Positions 16,786 to 26,759 of a stretch of 64,000 nt of DNA are shown in pieces. The notes under the pieces were generated by a model, which saw nothing but the letters and a program-made list of their open reading frames with translations, was not told the DNA's origin and ran no database searches. Source of the DNA: Roseimicrobium sp. ORNL1. Its GTDB lineage: Bacteria; Verrucomicrobiota; Verrucomicrobiia; Verrucomicrobiales; Verrucomicrobiaceae. Location: the NCBI RefSeq assembly GCF_011044495.1, contig NZ_CP049143.1:4030001-4094000 (forward strand). Reading direction: 5' to 3'. The position numbers and the translations under genes are program-made. Positions within the stretch are counted from its first letter, which is position 1. Every line of letters starts with the position of its first letter.

Positions 16786-19700
16786 ATGCGGCGACATCCT
16801 CAGGGCAGCTTTGTTCTTTACCGTCAGTGGCAGCAATTGGTTTACCCGCTGCTGCTCTTGCTGGCATTGCTGCCGCTGGGACGGGTACAGGCTCAAGAGC
16901 AACCCTCAGCGGCAACCAGCCCTCCTACCGCTGAAGTACTGAAGTATCATGACATGCTACGTCGCCGGCCGCAGACGGGCGTGGTGTTTGACCGTTTCAT
17001 GGGAGCTTGGCTCGCGACCGGCAGTCGGGATACGCTGCGGGAGTTTTTGCTGAAGGCATCCGATGCGGCGGATGCAATGGCGGCGGACCATCTCATCCTG
17101 GCGCTGTATTATTCCTCCTCTGGTCAGGATGCGGAGGCGCTGAAGGCGTGTGAGAGGGCGGCACAGAAGGCGCCGGATGAGCCCTTGATTCACCTGCGCA
17201 CGGCAGAGATCGCCAACCGGTTGAAGGATTGGGACACCGCCCTCACGGCATTGACACGAGCCTCTCAACTTGGCCTCACCGGTGAGAGCGACATTCGCGC
17301 GACTCGTCTGCAAACTGACACGCTCTGGAGGCTGGGACGCGCTTCCGAAGCGAAGGACGTTTTCCACAAACTCATCGAACGTCATCCTGATGAATCCTCC
17401 CTGCGCGAAGAGTTGGTGGACATGCTGGTGGAAAACGGCCTGAAACCAGAAGCCGCGATCGAAAGCCGGACGCTGGTGGATCTCACGAAGGATCCGTTTG
17501 AGAAAGCGATGCGGCGTTTGCGCTTGGCGGACCTCCTCCTGGATCTCCGCAAGGTGCCGCAAGCCCGCACCGAGTTGGATCTCACCCTTGCACAGAGTGG
17601 CACCGACTTCTGGCTGGAAGGTGAAGCTCTCGATCGCATGGAGCGCCTGTACCGCCGCAGCGGTGACGTCCCCGGCTTTGCCACGAAGCTCGCCGAACTC
17701 GCCAAGCAACATACCAACCGTGTGGCCATCGTCCGCCGGCAGATGCGCATCCTCACCGAGATAGGAAAGCCCATGGATGCCTCTGCACTTGCAGCAGCTC
17801 TGCTCGAGCGCACTCCGGGACGGCAGGATGTGCGTGAGGACTACATCAATCTCCTCGAATACCAGGGGAACATTCGCGAGGCGGTTCAGCAGGCAGAGGA
17901 ACTCCTGCGCCAGCAGCCGGGTGACAGTGCGCTCATGCTACGACTCGCAGGGTTGCATGGACGAAATGGTTCTCCAGATCGCACACGTGCCCTGGTCGAA
18001 CAGTTCCTCAACCAATCGCCCGATGACGAAGGCGCGCTGCTGCTCGCAGGCCGGTTATTGGAGCGTCTCGGTCTCGATGACGCCGCACATGATCTCTATG
18101 AGAAGTGGATGAGTAGTCATCCGCAGGATCCGCTCGCTGGGTTGTCACTGGCTGCGCTGCTGCATCGCAAAGGTGACGTGCCGGATGCGATTGCCCTGTG
18201 GCGGAAACTAGCCGCACAGGGTGACCTTTCCGCAGCAAGCCAGATAGCCACGGCAGCGGCGAATCGTGGCGAGGACCTGGCAGCGTTTGAGATCCTCAAG
18301 GCGCGAGAGCAGGAGTTCATCAATGACCTTAGAGTTCTCACACAGGCCTGCAATCTTGCCCTGCAGGCCCGTCAGGAGACATCATGCGTGCGCTGGCTGC
18401 GCCGCTACGCGCAGCTCGTGAAGGATCCCGGCGAACTGCAGCGGCTGGCCACGCTCACCGGTGGCATGCTGAATCGCCAGAACATCCGCAAGCTGCTGCT
18501 GGACGACTTTGCGAAGACTCCAGCCTCCGGCATCAGTGATGGCCTGCTCCTGGCATTCGCGCATGAATTCACCACGCCTGAAAATGCCTATGACGAACGG
18601 CAGGCTGGCATGCATAAGGCGGATGAGCTTCTGGCACAGGTTTGGAAGGCACTTCCCCACCCTGCGGATGCACCGCTGAGCATGGAAGAAACGCTGGTGG
18701 AGGCGGGACACGCACATGTACTCAACCGTCGACGCGAATGGTCGGCGCTCCTGCGCATCCTCAGCGATAACGCCAAGCGACCCGGTGGAAAAACTTCAAT
18801 GCGCTTGCAAGACCTCGCTGAAACAAGTGCGGAAGCCTTCGAATACGATGCCGCGCTACGCTGGATTGCTGAGTGGAAGGCAGCCGCTCCGACAAGCCAC
18901 ACCCCGTGGCGTTTGCAGGCAAGACTCCTGCGGAGCACGGGCCAACCGGCGAAGGTGCTTGAGGTACTGCGCGAGGCGGCACGCCGATTCCCAGATGAGG
19001 AGGACATCACCTTTCAACTGGCAGATGCCCTGTCTGAAGCAGGTCTTGCAAGCGAGGCACTCGCGACATTGCGCGAGCTCTTCGATCAAAAGGACGATGC
19101 CACGCAGCGGCTGCGCATCGGGTCGCAGATGGTGCGCACGGCAAAGAAAACCAACCAGCTCGATTTGCTGCTGGATGAGTGGAAACGGAATCAGCGCGAG
19201 CATGCGGACTCCCCCGAAGCCTGGCGCCTGCTGGCAATGGTGTATCGCGAGAAGCCCGATGTGGCGGCGCATGGCAACGCCCTCGGGGAAGCGCTGCGAC
19301 TCTCGCCCAATGACATCATGCTGATGCGCGAGCTGGCTGTGAGTGAAGACGCGCGGGGAAATGTGGAAAAGGCAGCGGAACTCTACCGGCAGGCAGCGCG
19401 AAAGGATTCCAGTCCGCAAGCCAGACGCTCCTATGCCGACTTCCTTCTCAAACGCGGTGACGATGAAGAAGCGCTGCAAATCATGCAGGAGATTGCCAGC
19501 GCCCAAACCACCAAGACCGCGGACATCGAGCAATTGGCAGACAACCTGATGGGAGCACGCCTGTGGAAGGAAGCAGCCGCCCTGCTGGAAGAACCCGCAC
19601 GCAGCCAGGCCCAGAACGCCCGTCTTCAATACCAGCGGGGTGTTGCATTGGAGGAGTCCGGCAAACTGGAGGAAGCCGCACAACATTTCACCCGTGTACT

Positions 19701-22700
19701 GCTGATCCAGGAGGAGATGGTGGATGCCACGCCTCTGCCTCCGCTTCAGGAGCCCCCTCTCCTGCCGGAGATGCCCGGCTCACTCTGGTGGCATCGTCTG
19801 CGCGAACAAGCCCCAGATGCCTATGAATACCGGGGACAGCCGGAAATGATAGCACGAGCGCAGACAGTGCGTCGCCCTGGGCCAGCGCTCAACGTGCGAC
19901 TGCCCATCTGCAAGGAAGAAGCGCAGGTCTTTGCGCTGAGGCATCTGGCGCGCCTTGCGGAAATTGGGCGCACACAGACTCCCGAACTGGCTCCCCTGAA
20001 ACTTCCCGAGAGTGTGCCCATGGCAACGCTATGGACCAATCTGGTCATCCGGCAAATCTGGGGACGCAGCGAATTCATCACCACCGCTGCACAAGTTCGT
20101 GAGCATCCTGTTCTCCTGGCCAGCTGGCTTCGAGGGAACGTAAAAACTCCGAATCTGCCCGAAGAAGAATCCATCGCGCTATTGGATCATGCCGAGCAGA
20201 CTTTTTCCAAATCCCATCCCGAACTCGCAGCTGAAGCTGCGCTGCTCCACGCCTTCATTGATATGTCAGAGACTCCCGGAGTGAGCATGGAGCGCGCCCT
20301 GGAGTTCGCCAGACATTCCACCGCGAGCATGGAGCGCCTCGCCGAGCTTTCTTCCGCGCTGGTATGCGAGCTGCCAGATCCCTACATGGCGGGAATTCTT
20401 CCGCGGGGTCGGCTCTCACAGGAAGAAGAGAAAAAGCTTCTCTCCGTCCTGACCTCCTGGGCGCTGAACGCTTCATCCACCGATGCGAGGGCTGGCGTCA
20501 TCCTTTCTCACGCTGCCTGCAGTCTGGCCACGCGAGGACACTGGGAGGGATGGCGCAAACTCCTCGACGAAGCGCTTCCCCGCATCCGTGCCAATGCCGC
20601 GGTACTGGCAATGCAGGCCAGCTCGAAGGAAGTCGGCGCCTATACTTTCAACTTCCTTGCCTTTCCTTCCCAAATCCATTCTGGATACGGGATTAATCCG
20701 GCTCTGTGTCTTGCGCAGAGTTCCTCGTGGCTGGGAGGAGCCACCGGTGAGCACGCACCTGCCTCACTGGTCGCGGAAGCACGAGACCCTCTCACCAGAT
20801 TGCTCTGCCTCCAGGCGTCAGGCCACGAAGCGGATCTGAAGCAGGAAGCCATGCGGCTGGCGGAGGCTTATCCCACCCGCGATGATGTGCTCTTTCTGAA
20901 AGCCAGTGTGCTGGCCATGGATGGCAAATCCGAGGAACTCACCAAGGCCCTCTATCAATGGGCCGCGCTTCCCGTGACTGAAGAAGTGCAGCGTAGCCGC
21001 GCCCGGTATTTGTTAAGCACCGCGGTGGATGGCTCCCTTCCCGCTGACGACGCCATACAAGCCGTGGTGCTCGCCGCGGCAAAGCATCTTGTCGCGCTCG
21101 GTGAACTGGAAGATCAACGCTCCCCCAGCGGCATCGCTGAGTCGCTCAAGAGTGCAGGGTTTGTGACCCAGGGACAAATGCTGGCGAACTCCAGCACGCG
21201 GTACATTGGCAATATCCGCTCCACGGCGCAGAGCCAGCAGCACTCGGGCACGTTCACCAGCCAGATCGCCCAGGCTGTCCTGCGCAGCACGGACAGCACC
21301 CATGAGAGCGGCACCTCTTTTCAAACCGTCACGAACACGCTCCGCAAATTTGCCCGCCAGGAAATCGCCCTGGGAGGTGGCTATGCGCGCGCGCTCACCG
21401 ATGACGGGTGGCAAACACTTTCGCAGGCACTGTACCGCAAGAGTCCGGCTCGCCAGGCTCTGTTCGACCACCTGATGAAGGAAGCAGGCTCTCCACGCCT
21501 GAGTCATGCGGAAGGGGCCTTCATTGCAGATCGACTGGGCTTTTCAGCGACCGAAATTCACGAGCACTACCAGAAGGCACTCGACCAGAACCCCGGCGAT
21601 ACGAACATCCGTCTTCGGGCCATCTGTGCTCTGCTGGATACGGACACCGTTGCCGCTCAGAAACTCTATGCGGCAGCTCCTTTGGAGGATCGCATGTTCA
21701 TCGGTCAGTCGATCTGTGATAATGCCGGGCGCAACAGCCTGGTGCTTACCCAGATCGCATCACGTTTCATGGTGGAACTGCTTCACACTGTCCCAAGTCG
21801 CAGGGACGGCATCGTGGATCTTCAATGGATCAGTGCACTCCTCACCAACCTCGCCTGGTCCGGCGAGGGATTTAGTGCTCCCGGCATCAGTGATCTCCTG
21901 CAAACGGAGCCACCTGCACAGAATGGCGGCTTTGGCGCGCCACTCGTGGAGCCGCCTCCCGCCTATGGCGAAGGTCACGAACTCGCGGGCGACCTCGAAG
22001 AACTGTGCGAGGCAGCGATGGAAGTGCCCAACATGGCCGCCGCCGCCTACGGTTGCTACGCAGCACTGAAACTCAAGAAAGGCGCCACGGTGGAGTCGCT
22101 GGCACCAAAGGCCCGTGAAGTCCTGCAAACCGGAAGCCGGGCAAACGGCTGGATCTGGCACGAAGCCTTCAGCCACAATGAAGCAGCGGAGCCGAGTCAC
22201 CTGTGGCAGCCCTCGCCACTCGGACTGCTGGCATGGCACGCTTCCAAACAGTCCGACACTCGCGCCGCCTTCCGCGAACTCACATCCTTCGCACAGGGCT
22301 GCAAGGTCGTGCATGCAGACCTCATCGTAGCAGCACTGGAGCGGCTCTACACATGCCAGGAAGCGGACTTCCCCACTGCAGCGGCCGAGTTGGCGCATCT
22401 GCCCTATCCTGCGAGTTGGTGGCTGGATGCGCATCCCACCATCACGACGGCACGCATCTGGAAAGAACGGAACCTGGAGATCGATCCCGCCCAATTCGCT
22501 CTGAAGGAACCCGGCACGCCTATCTTCCACATCTCCAGACCCAGCGGAACTGGCATCGTGCTCGATACGCTGGCCACACGAGGGCACCGCGAGCAAGCGA
22601 AGGCCTTCATGCTGCAGGTGATGGAGACGGCTCTGGGGCCACGCGCGGAGTGGAGGGAGTTCTTCAAGAAACTGGGTGATGGCTACGACAATCCCGCCAT

Positions 22701-25700
22701 GCAACGAGTCGACTTCATCCATCGTTTGATGCAGAACATCTGTCAGACGAATTCCACACTGGTGTTCCTATCGCTCGAAGTTGCGGATGAATCGGGCATG
22801 CGGCATCATCCCAGTTTCCGTGCGGAGTATGTCCTTCCACCGTGGATGACGGAGAAGAATCTGTACGGCTTACCAGCCATGCGTTCTTCCCGGGCAGGGC
22901 TCAACTTCCTGGCGGGCAGTCCCTGGCTGACGGAAGGTGCGCCATTCTGGGACTGTCCACTGGATCCAGCTCAAAAGGACACTGTGCTCACCCGGCTGGC
23001 ATCCGCCATCAACCAGTTCGACAAACCTCTTCAAGCGGACATTCGTGCCACAATTGAGCACGCGGCCGCGAGCAATCCCGGTGCCGCCATCCTGCATGCC
23101 CTTGTATCCCGGGATCAACAGAAGCTGGTGGATGCCATCGCCTTTGCCAACGCTGGCATTGATCGAGCATCCAATTGCAGCATCGAAGCGCTGGGCCTGC
23201 TGATGGAGAAAGAGCTCGCCCCCTTCCTGAAAGTAACCGCGCAGACGCGAGCGCCCAAGGTACAGGCCGCCCTGCTCAAGCTGGGAGACATGGAGGCCGC
23301 CCGCAATGCGGAGGCATTCTTCACCGCGCGAAAAGTAGAGGCGCTCCAGATGAACGATGAGCAGTTTGAAGAGACCATGCGCCGCGCCGCCACCCAACTG
23401 GCCTCCACCGACCGGGCAAAGGCGGTGAGATTGCTGGATCGCGCATGTGCATTGATGGTCGACAAGCAATCGCGCCGCGGATGGAATGCCAGCACTGTTG
23501 CCAATGGATGGACCGCGTCAGGCGAAGCGCTGAAGAGGTGGTGTGACAAAACGCAGAGCCTGGATGTGGTGGCTGTCGCCTGCGATCTGTTCCACCAACC
23601 GGATGAGGTCAACGCCGCGAGCGCCGGCTGGTGGAACTCTCCCTCCTGGGGTGGCGCGCTGGTGACGGCATGGAAGGATGAAGGTGGTATCGGCAATCCC
23701 GCCGTAGGCCTGAAGGCAATGCTGCAAAGTCTGCATTCCAAACTGGCGATCAAAAAGGCGCCCCTGCTGATGCTCGCCTTCATGGACTTCCACGGGAAAC
23801 TCGATGTCTGGCAACGGCAGGAAGTGCTGAAGGCCGCTGATGCCCTGGCGAAAGAACAGACTGACATTTCACTCTATGCCTCGTGGTTGGGACTCGCATT
23901 CCGTCTCAACGATCTGGCGGAGGGAGCGCTCTGGCTTCCAGGCTCGCAAGATCCTGAAGTCATCCGAGGTGTGATGGAAGGTTTCCGCGCAGTCATCAAG
24001 GATGAGTCTGTCAATCCACTGGTGCGTCTCGCGGTAGCGCACAACCTGATGAACAAGGCAGGCAAGCATGCCGATCCGGAAACCATCTGGGCCGCGATGG
24101 ACCTGGCCACGCTGGCGGTGGAGAAGGAGTGGCCAGTGCACGACGATCTTATGCTGGACATCCTGAACGCAGTGAACCGGCTTCCCGCGGATGGGCGGTA
24201 CAAGGCAGCAGCCACACGATGGCTGCCCGCGTGGCTCCACCGGAATCGGCTTACGAACGGACAGAACTACGAGCCCCTGGAAGAATATCAGTCGGCCGTG
24301 CTCACCTTCGCCGCGCGTGGACTCGATGGTCTGATGCTCCGTCAGGCCTTGCGCAGCCTCTCGGGCTTGCAGCAGCGTTCTGCCGCGAGTTTGCTGACGC
24401 TGATCCGCCATGAGCGTGATGACGTGGCGCGAGACTTTCTCTTGCAGTCGAAGGATATGCTTCTCCGCGCCTCGTACAACAAACTCCAGCCTGAGGAGAG
24501 CGACATGGAAAAAGTCCGCGCCTTCGCCGAGACCTTGCCCAATCCTGACGAGCGTGTGCAGGTCATGGTGTATTGCTCCTCCTTCTATGGTCAGGGCATG
24601 CTGCCCGATCTGTGGGCGGACTCACGCGCGCTTTCGTGGAATCGCCGCATGGCGGAGCGGGCCCGCCAAGTGATGGAACACACATTCCAGGATGCCGCAT
24701 TGAAGGACAAGCTGATGCTCGAACTCGCCGACGCTCCGGCCGCCGTCATGGTGATGGAGCAGGAGATCAAAGAAAAGGATCTGCGTGAGATGACACGCCA
24801 TGCCTCCTTTGGTTCTGGCCCTGGCTCCACCGCGGAAACCCTGCGCTATCCCCTTGAGCTGACTTTGAACTTTCTAGTGAAACGCATTCGCGAAACTCCA
24901 CCGGAGGCACTCGCAGCCACGGGCTCCGTGTTTCCCGGGCCATATCCCAATCCACTGAACGAGGCGCAACTCAACTACCAGACGCTGCTGGAACGGATCG
25001 ACAGCGGTCGCAACAGTTGGGGCAAGACAGAGTGTACCCGTCAGGTGGAGGGGAACCTCTTTGAATCCACCATGCTCTCTGCTCCCTCCATGAGCGGCAC
25101 CTCCCTCGCGGGATTCCTCCCAGCATGGCATAAGATTCTCCGTGCCTACGCCGATGAGAAAGAGCGTTTCGAAGAAGAGGCGCTCGGCATTGCCACGCAG
25201 ATTGTCCTCGCGGGATTGTCCGGTAAGACTGCGGAAATCCAGGCCTGGCGGGAAGATGTGTCCCACTACCGCCGGGATTCTCTGAAGGCGCAATTCCTTG
25301 CCAAGCGTCACCTCATGCCGGTAGCGCAGCAACTCTGCAGGCTGGAGAACGGGCAGTGGCGTGGCTTTGATGAACGCTGGAAGCTGGTGCAGGCATTCGC
25401 CGAAGATGCATGGGTCGCGGAATATCTGAAGTCCTCACGCGACATCATCACGCAACTGGTGTGCAACCGTGTACTCACGATCGTGGAAGCCTTGGAGCAT
25501 GCGAAGGGACTCGCCACCATGTTCCCCGCGGAGGGACGCGTGGCCGCCGAACTCGCCTCACTCATGCAAATTCATCGCCGCGAGGATGAGGTGGCCACGC
25601 TGCTGACTCTTGCCGTGGAACAGGCAAAGGGACTCGAAGTGTGGGAGGCGGAATGGACCCTGCGCTTGGTGAAGTGGAAAGAGGATCACCAGCAGCGAGA

Positions 25701-25791
25701 TGAAGCGATGAGACTTTGGGAAGACCTCAAAAATAGTGCCTACCAGCCCACGGCAAAAAAGGCCGCGGAGGCAGCGAGGCCGGGGGCGTGA
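16786..25791 (+). CDS. giant exported TPR/helical-repeat protein, copy 1
   Basis: A protein of about 3,001 residues, one of a pair with the gene at 26760. The start at 16786 gives a signal peptide (LVYPLLLLLALLPLGRVQA, cleavage near QA-QEQ), so the protein is predicted to be exported. The N-terminal third is a run of TPR-like helical hairpins (LALYYSSSGQDAEALKACERAAQKAPDEP and many similar). Later parts are less regular helical repeats. Landmarks shared with the paralogue are VVFDRFMGAWLAT near residue 66, NGWTASGEALKRW near 2240, a VNPLVRLAVAHNL segment, and the C-terminal TPR-like end. No enzymatic motif and no C-terminal anchor are seen. It lies upstream of a MoxR/DUF58/VWA cluster on the same strand. 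It is probably a scaffold or protein-binding platform; this is inference. Confidence 0.88.
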   Translation: MRRHPQGSFVLYRQWQQLVYPLLLLLALLPLGRVQAQEQPSAATSPPTAEVLKYHDMLRRRPQTGVVFDRFMGAWLATGSRDTLREFLLKASDAADAMAADHLILALYYSSSGQDAEALKACERAAQKAPDEPLIHLRTAEIANRLKDWDTALTALTRASQLGLTGESDIRATRLQTDTLWRLGRASEAKDVFHKLIERHPDESSLREELVDMLVENGLKPEAAIESRTLVDLTKDPFEKAMRRLRLADLLLDLRKVPQARTELDLTLAQSGTDFWLEGEALDRMERLYRRSGDVPGFATKLAELAKQHTNRVAIVRRQMRILTEIGKPMDASALAAALLERTPGRQDVREDYINLLEYQGNIREAVQQAEELLRQQPGDSALMLRLAGLHGRNGSPDRTRALVEQFLNQSPDDEGALLLAGRLLERLGLDDAAHDLYEKWMSSHPQDPLAGLSLAALLHRKGDVPDAIALWRKLAAQGDLSAASQIATAAANRGEDLAAFEILKAREQEFINDLRVLTQACNLALQARQETSCVRWLRRYAQLVKDPGELQRLATLTGGMLNRQNIRKLLLDDFAKTPASGISDGLLLAFAHEFTTPENAYDERQAGMHKADELLAQVWKALPHPADAPLSMEETLVEAGHAHVLNRRREWSALLRILSDNAKRPGGKTSMRLQDLAETSAEAFEYDAALRWIAEWKAAAPTSHTPWRLQARLLRSTGQPAKVLEVLREAARRFPDEEDITFQLADALSEAGLASEALATLRELFDQKDDATQRLRIGSQMVRTAKKTNQLDLLLDEWKRNQREHADSPEAWRLLAMVYREKPDVAAHGNALGEALRLSPNDIMLMRELAVSEDARGNVEKAAELYRQAARKDSSPQARRSYADFLLKRGDDEEALQIMQEIASAQTTKTADIEQLADNLMGARLWKEAAALLEEPARSQAQNARLQYQRGVALEESGKLEEAAQHFTRVLLIQEEMVDATPLPPLQEPPLLPEMPGSLWWHRLREQAPDAYEYRGQPEMIARAQTVRRPGPALNVRLPICKEEAQVFALRHLARLAEIGRTQTPELAPLKLPESVPMATLWTNLVIRQIWGRSEFITTAAQVREHPVLLASWLRGNVKTPNLPEEESIALLDHAEQTFSKSHPELAAEAALLHAFIDMSETPGVSMERALEFARHSTASMERLAELSSALVCELPDPYMAGILPRGRLSQEEEKKLLSVLTSWALNASSTDARAGVILSHAACSLATRGHWEGWRKLLDEALPRIRANAAVLAMQASSKEVGAYTFNFLAFPSQIHSGYGINPALCLAQSSSWLGGATGEHAPASLVAEARDPLTRLLCLQASGHEADLKQEAMRLAEAYPTRDDVLFLKASVLAMDGKSEELTKALYQWAALPVTEEVQRSRARYLLSTAVDGSLPADDAIQAVVLAAAKHLVALGELEDQRSPSGIAESLKSAGFVTQGQMLANSSTRYIGNIRSTAQSQQHSGTFTSQIAQAVLRSTDSTHESGTSFQTVTNTLRKFARQEIALGGGYARALTDDGWQTLSQALYRKSPARQALFDHLMKEAGSPRLSHAEGAFIADRLGFSATEIHEHYQKALDQNPGDTNIRLRAICALLDTDTVAAQKLYAAAPLEDRMFIGQSICDNAGRNSLVLTQIASRFMVELLHTVPSRRDGIVDLQWISALLTNLAWSGEGFSAPGISDLLQTEPPAQNGGFGAPLVEPPPAYGEGHELAGDLEELCEAAMEVPNMAAAAYGCYAALKLKKGATVESLAPKAREVLQTGSRANGWIWHEAFSHNEAAEPSHLWQPSPLGLLAWHASKQSDTRAAFRELTSFAQGCKVVHADLIVAALERLYTCQEADFPTAAAELAHLPYPASWWLDAHPTITTARIWKERNLEIDPAQFALKEPGTPIFHISRPSGTGIVLDTLATRGHREQAKAFMLQVMETALGPRAEWREFFKKLGDGYDNPAMQRVDFIHRLMQNICQTNSTLVFLSLEVADESGMRHHPSFRAEYVLPPWMTEKNLYGLPAMRSSRAGLNFLAGSPWLTEGAPFWDCPLDPAQKDTVLTRLASAINQFDKPLQADIRATIEHAAASNPGAAILHALVSRDQQKLVDAIAFANAGIDRASNCSIEALGLLMEKELAPFLKVTAQTRAPKVQAALLKLGDMEAARNAEAFFTARKVEALQMNDEQFEETMRRAATQLASTDRAKAVRLLDRACALMVDKQSRRGWNASTVANGWTASGEALKRWCDKTQSLDVVAVACDLFHQPDEVNAASAGWWNSPSWGGALVTAWKDEGGIGNPAVGLKAMLQSLHSKLAIKKAPLLMLAFMDFHGKLDVWQRQEVLKAADALAKEQTDISLYASWLGLAFRLNDLAEGALWLPGSQDPEVIRGVMEGFRAVIKDESVNPLVRLAVAHNLMNKAGKHADPETIWAAMDLATLAVEKEWPVHDDLMLDILNAVNRLPADGRYKAAATRWLPAWLHRNRLTNGQNYEPLEEYQSAVLTFAARGLDGLMLRQALRSLSGLQQRSAASLLTLIRHERDDVARDFLLQSKDMLLRASYNKLQPEESDMEKVRAFAETLPNPDERVQVMVYCSSFYGQGMLPDLWADSRALSWNRRMAERARQVMEHTFQDAALKDKLMLELADAPAAVMVMEQEIKEKDLREMTRHASFGSGPGSTAETLRYPLELTLNFLVKRIRETPPEALAATGSVFPGPYPNPLNEAQLNYQTLLERIDSGRNSWGKTECTRQVEGNLFESTMLSAPSMSGTSLAGFLPAWHKILRAYADEKERFEEEALGIATQIVLAGLSGKTAEIQAWREDVSHYRRDSLKAQFLAKRHLMPVAQQLCRLENGQWRGFDERWKLVQAFAEDAWVAEYLKSSRDIITQLVCNRVLTIVEALEHAKGLATMFPAEGRVAAELASLMQIHRREDEVATLLTLAVEQAKGLEVWEAEWTLRLVKWKEDHQQRDEAMRLWEDLKNSAYQPTAKKAAEAARPGA

Positions 25792-25812
25792 TTCTGAGTA
25801 TGGAGATTCCGC

Positions 25813-26175
25813 CTACTTTTCCACGAACCGCTCAGCGATAATCTCCCCGTCCTTGTTCCTTAATTTGTCATCCGTGCCGATACGGAAAGCTTCCTCTCTA
25901 GTTCCGCCACCCCAAACGACCTCGTATTTCCGGTTGTCCTTCGGTGAGACAGTCCACTTGCCACCGATGCTGGATACTCCCGGGTAATAGTAGTAGCAGG
26001 TGCCGTTGGATCTGAACACCACGACTCTCTGACTTTTGGGTTTGGGCTTCTGAGGAGGCGTCCATCTGCCTACGATTGGATCAGGACCCTTTTTGACGGC
26101 TGGTTTCTCAGCAGCAGAGCACACAGATAATGCGAGAGACCCGACACCAATGGCAAACAGGGCACGCCTTTTCAT
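25813..26175 (-). CDS. small secreted lipocalin-like protein
   Basis: A 120-residue protein with a signal peptide (MKRRALFAIGVGSLALSVCSA). The mature part is a short beta-rich module with the pattern G-R-W, V-V-F-x-x-N-G-T, G-G-K-W-T-V and Y-E-V-V-W, as in small lipocalin-like/DUF domains. It is on the opposite strand to the two giant genes and sits between them. The gene at 26316 has the same pattern. Function unknown; the fold call is by pattern only. Confidence 0.55.
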   Translation of the reverse strand: MKRRALFAIGVGSLALSVCSAAEKPAVKKGPDPIVGRWTPPQKPKPKSQRVVVFRSNGTCYYYYPGVSSIGGKWTVSPKDNRKYEVVWGGGTREEAFRIGTDDKLRNKDGEIIAERFVEK

Positions 26176-26315
26176 GGAAGAAGTAGAAGAGGTGCGATGA
26201 GGAATTGCAATCCACAAGCGCTGAATTCTTCTGTACGCCTTCGGCTGAAGTCACTACACTTAATATCGGAGAAAATCGCATAACGCCGAATTCCCAACTC
26301 ACCCGCCTTCCTGCC

Positions 26316-26681
26316 ATGAAGACCTTTGTCCTTACCGCCGTCGTGCTCCTGGTGACATTGCTTGGACCTGCCTCCGCCGGAGGAGGAGATGACAAGGACA
26401 TCTACCCGCGATGGAGCGTGGTGGGTGCATGGAGTGTGACCCACCCTTATTGGACAGACGTGCTGACGTTCTTCGACAATGGCACCTTCTCCGCGACGGA
26501 CGAGACGAACTCCGGCCGCTGGACACTGACGGCTCAATCCGGAACTCCGCTTCTGGTCCTGCGGTGGGATCGGTGGGGCACGGAGTCCCTGATGATGGTC
26601 GAGCAGAAGCACTTTCGCGGACAAGTCAGTCCGGGGTCGTTCATGGACATGCGCCGTGGTGAGGCGGCGGGAGCCCAGTGA
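26316..26681 (+). CDS. small secreted lipocalin-like protein
   Basis: A 121-residue protein from the ATG at 26316, with a signal peptide (MKTFVLTAVVLLVTLLGPASA). The mature part follows the same plan as its divergent neighbour: VVGAWSV, LTFFDNGTF, SGRWTLT, LLVLRWD, ending RGQVSPGSF. The frame is open upstream to 26205, but only this start gives a signal peptide. It precedes the second giant gene by 78 bases and could be co-transcribed with it. Confidence 0.55.
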   Translation: MKTFVLTAVVLLVTLLGPASAGGGDDKDIYPRWSVVGAWSVTHPYWTDVLTFFDNGTFSATDETNSGRWTLTAQSGTPLLVLRWDRWGTESLMMVEQKHFRGQVSPGSFMDMRRGEAAGAQ

Positions 26682-26759
26682 CCCAGTACAGGGCAAGGTC
26701 ACACACTGCCTGCGACTCCGATCTTGCATTCGCGCCTCCGGCGTAGGTTAATTCGGACC

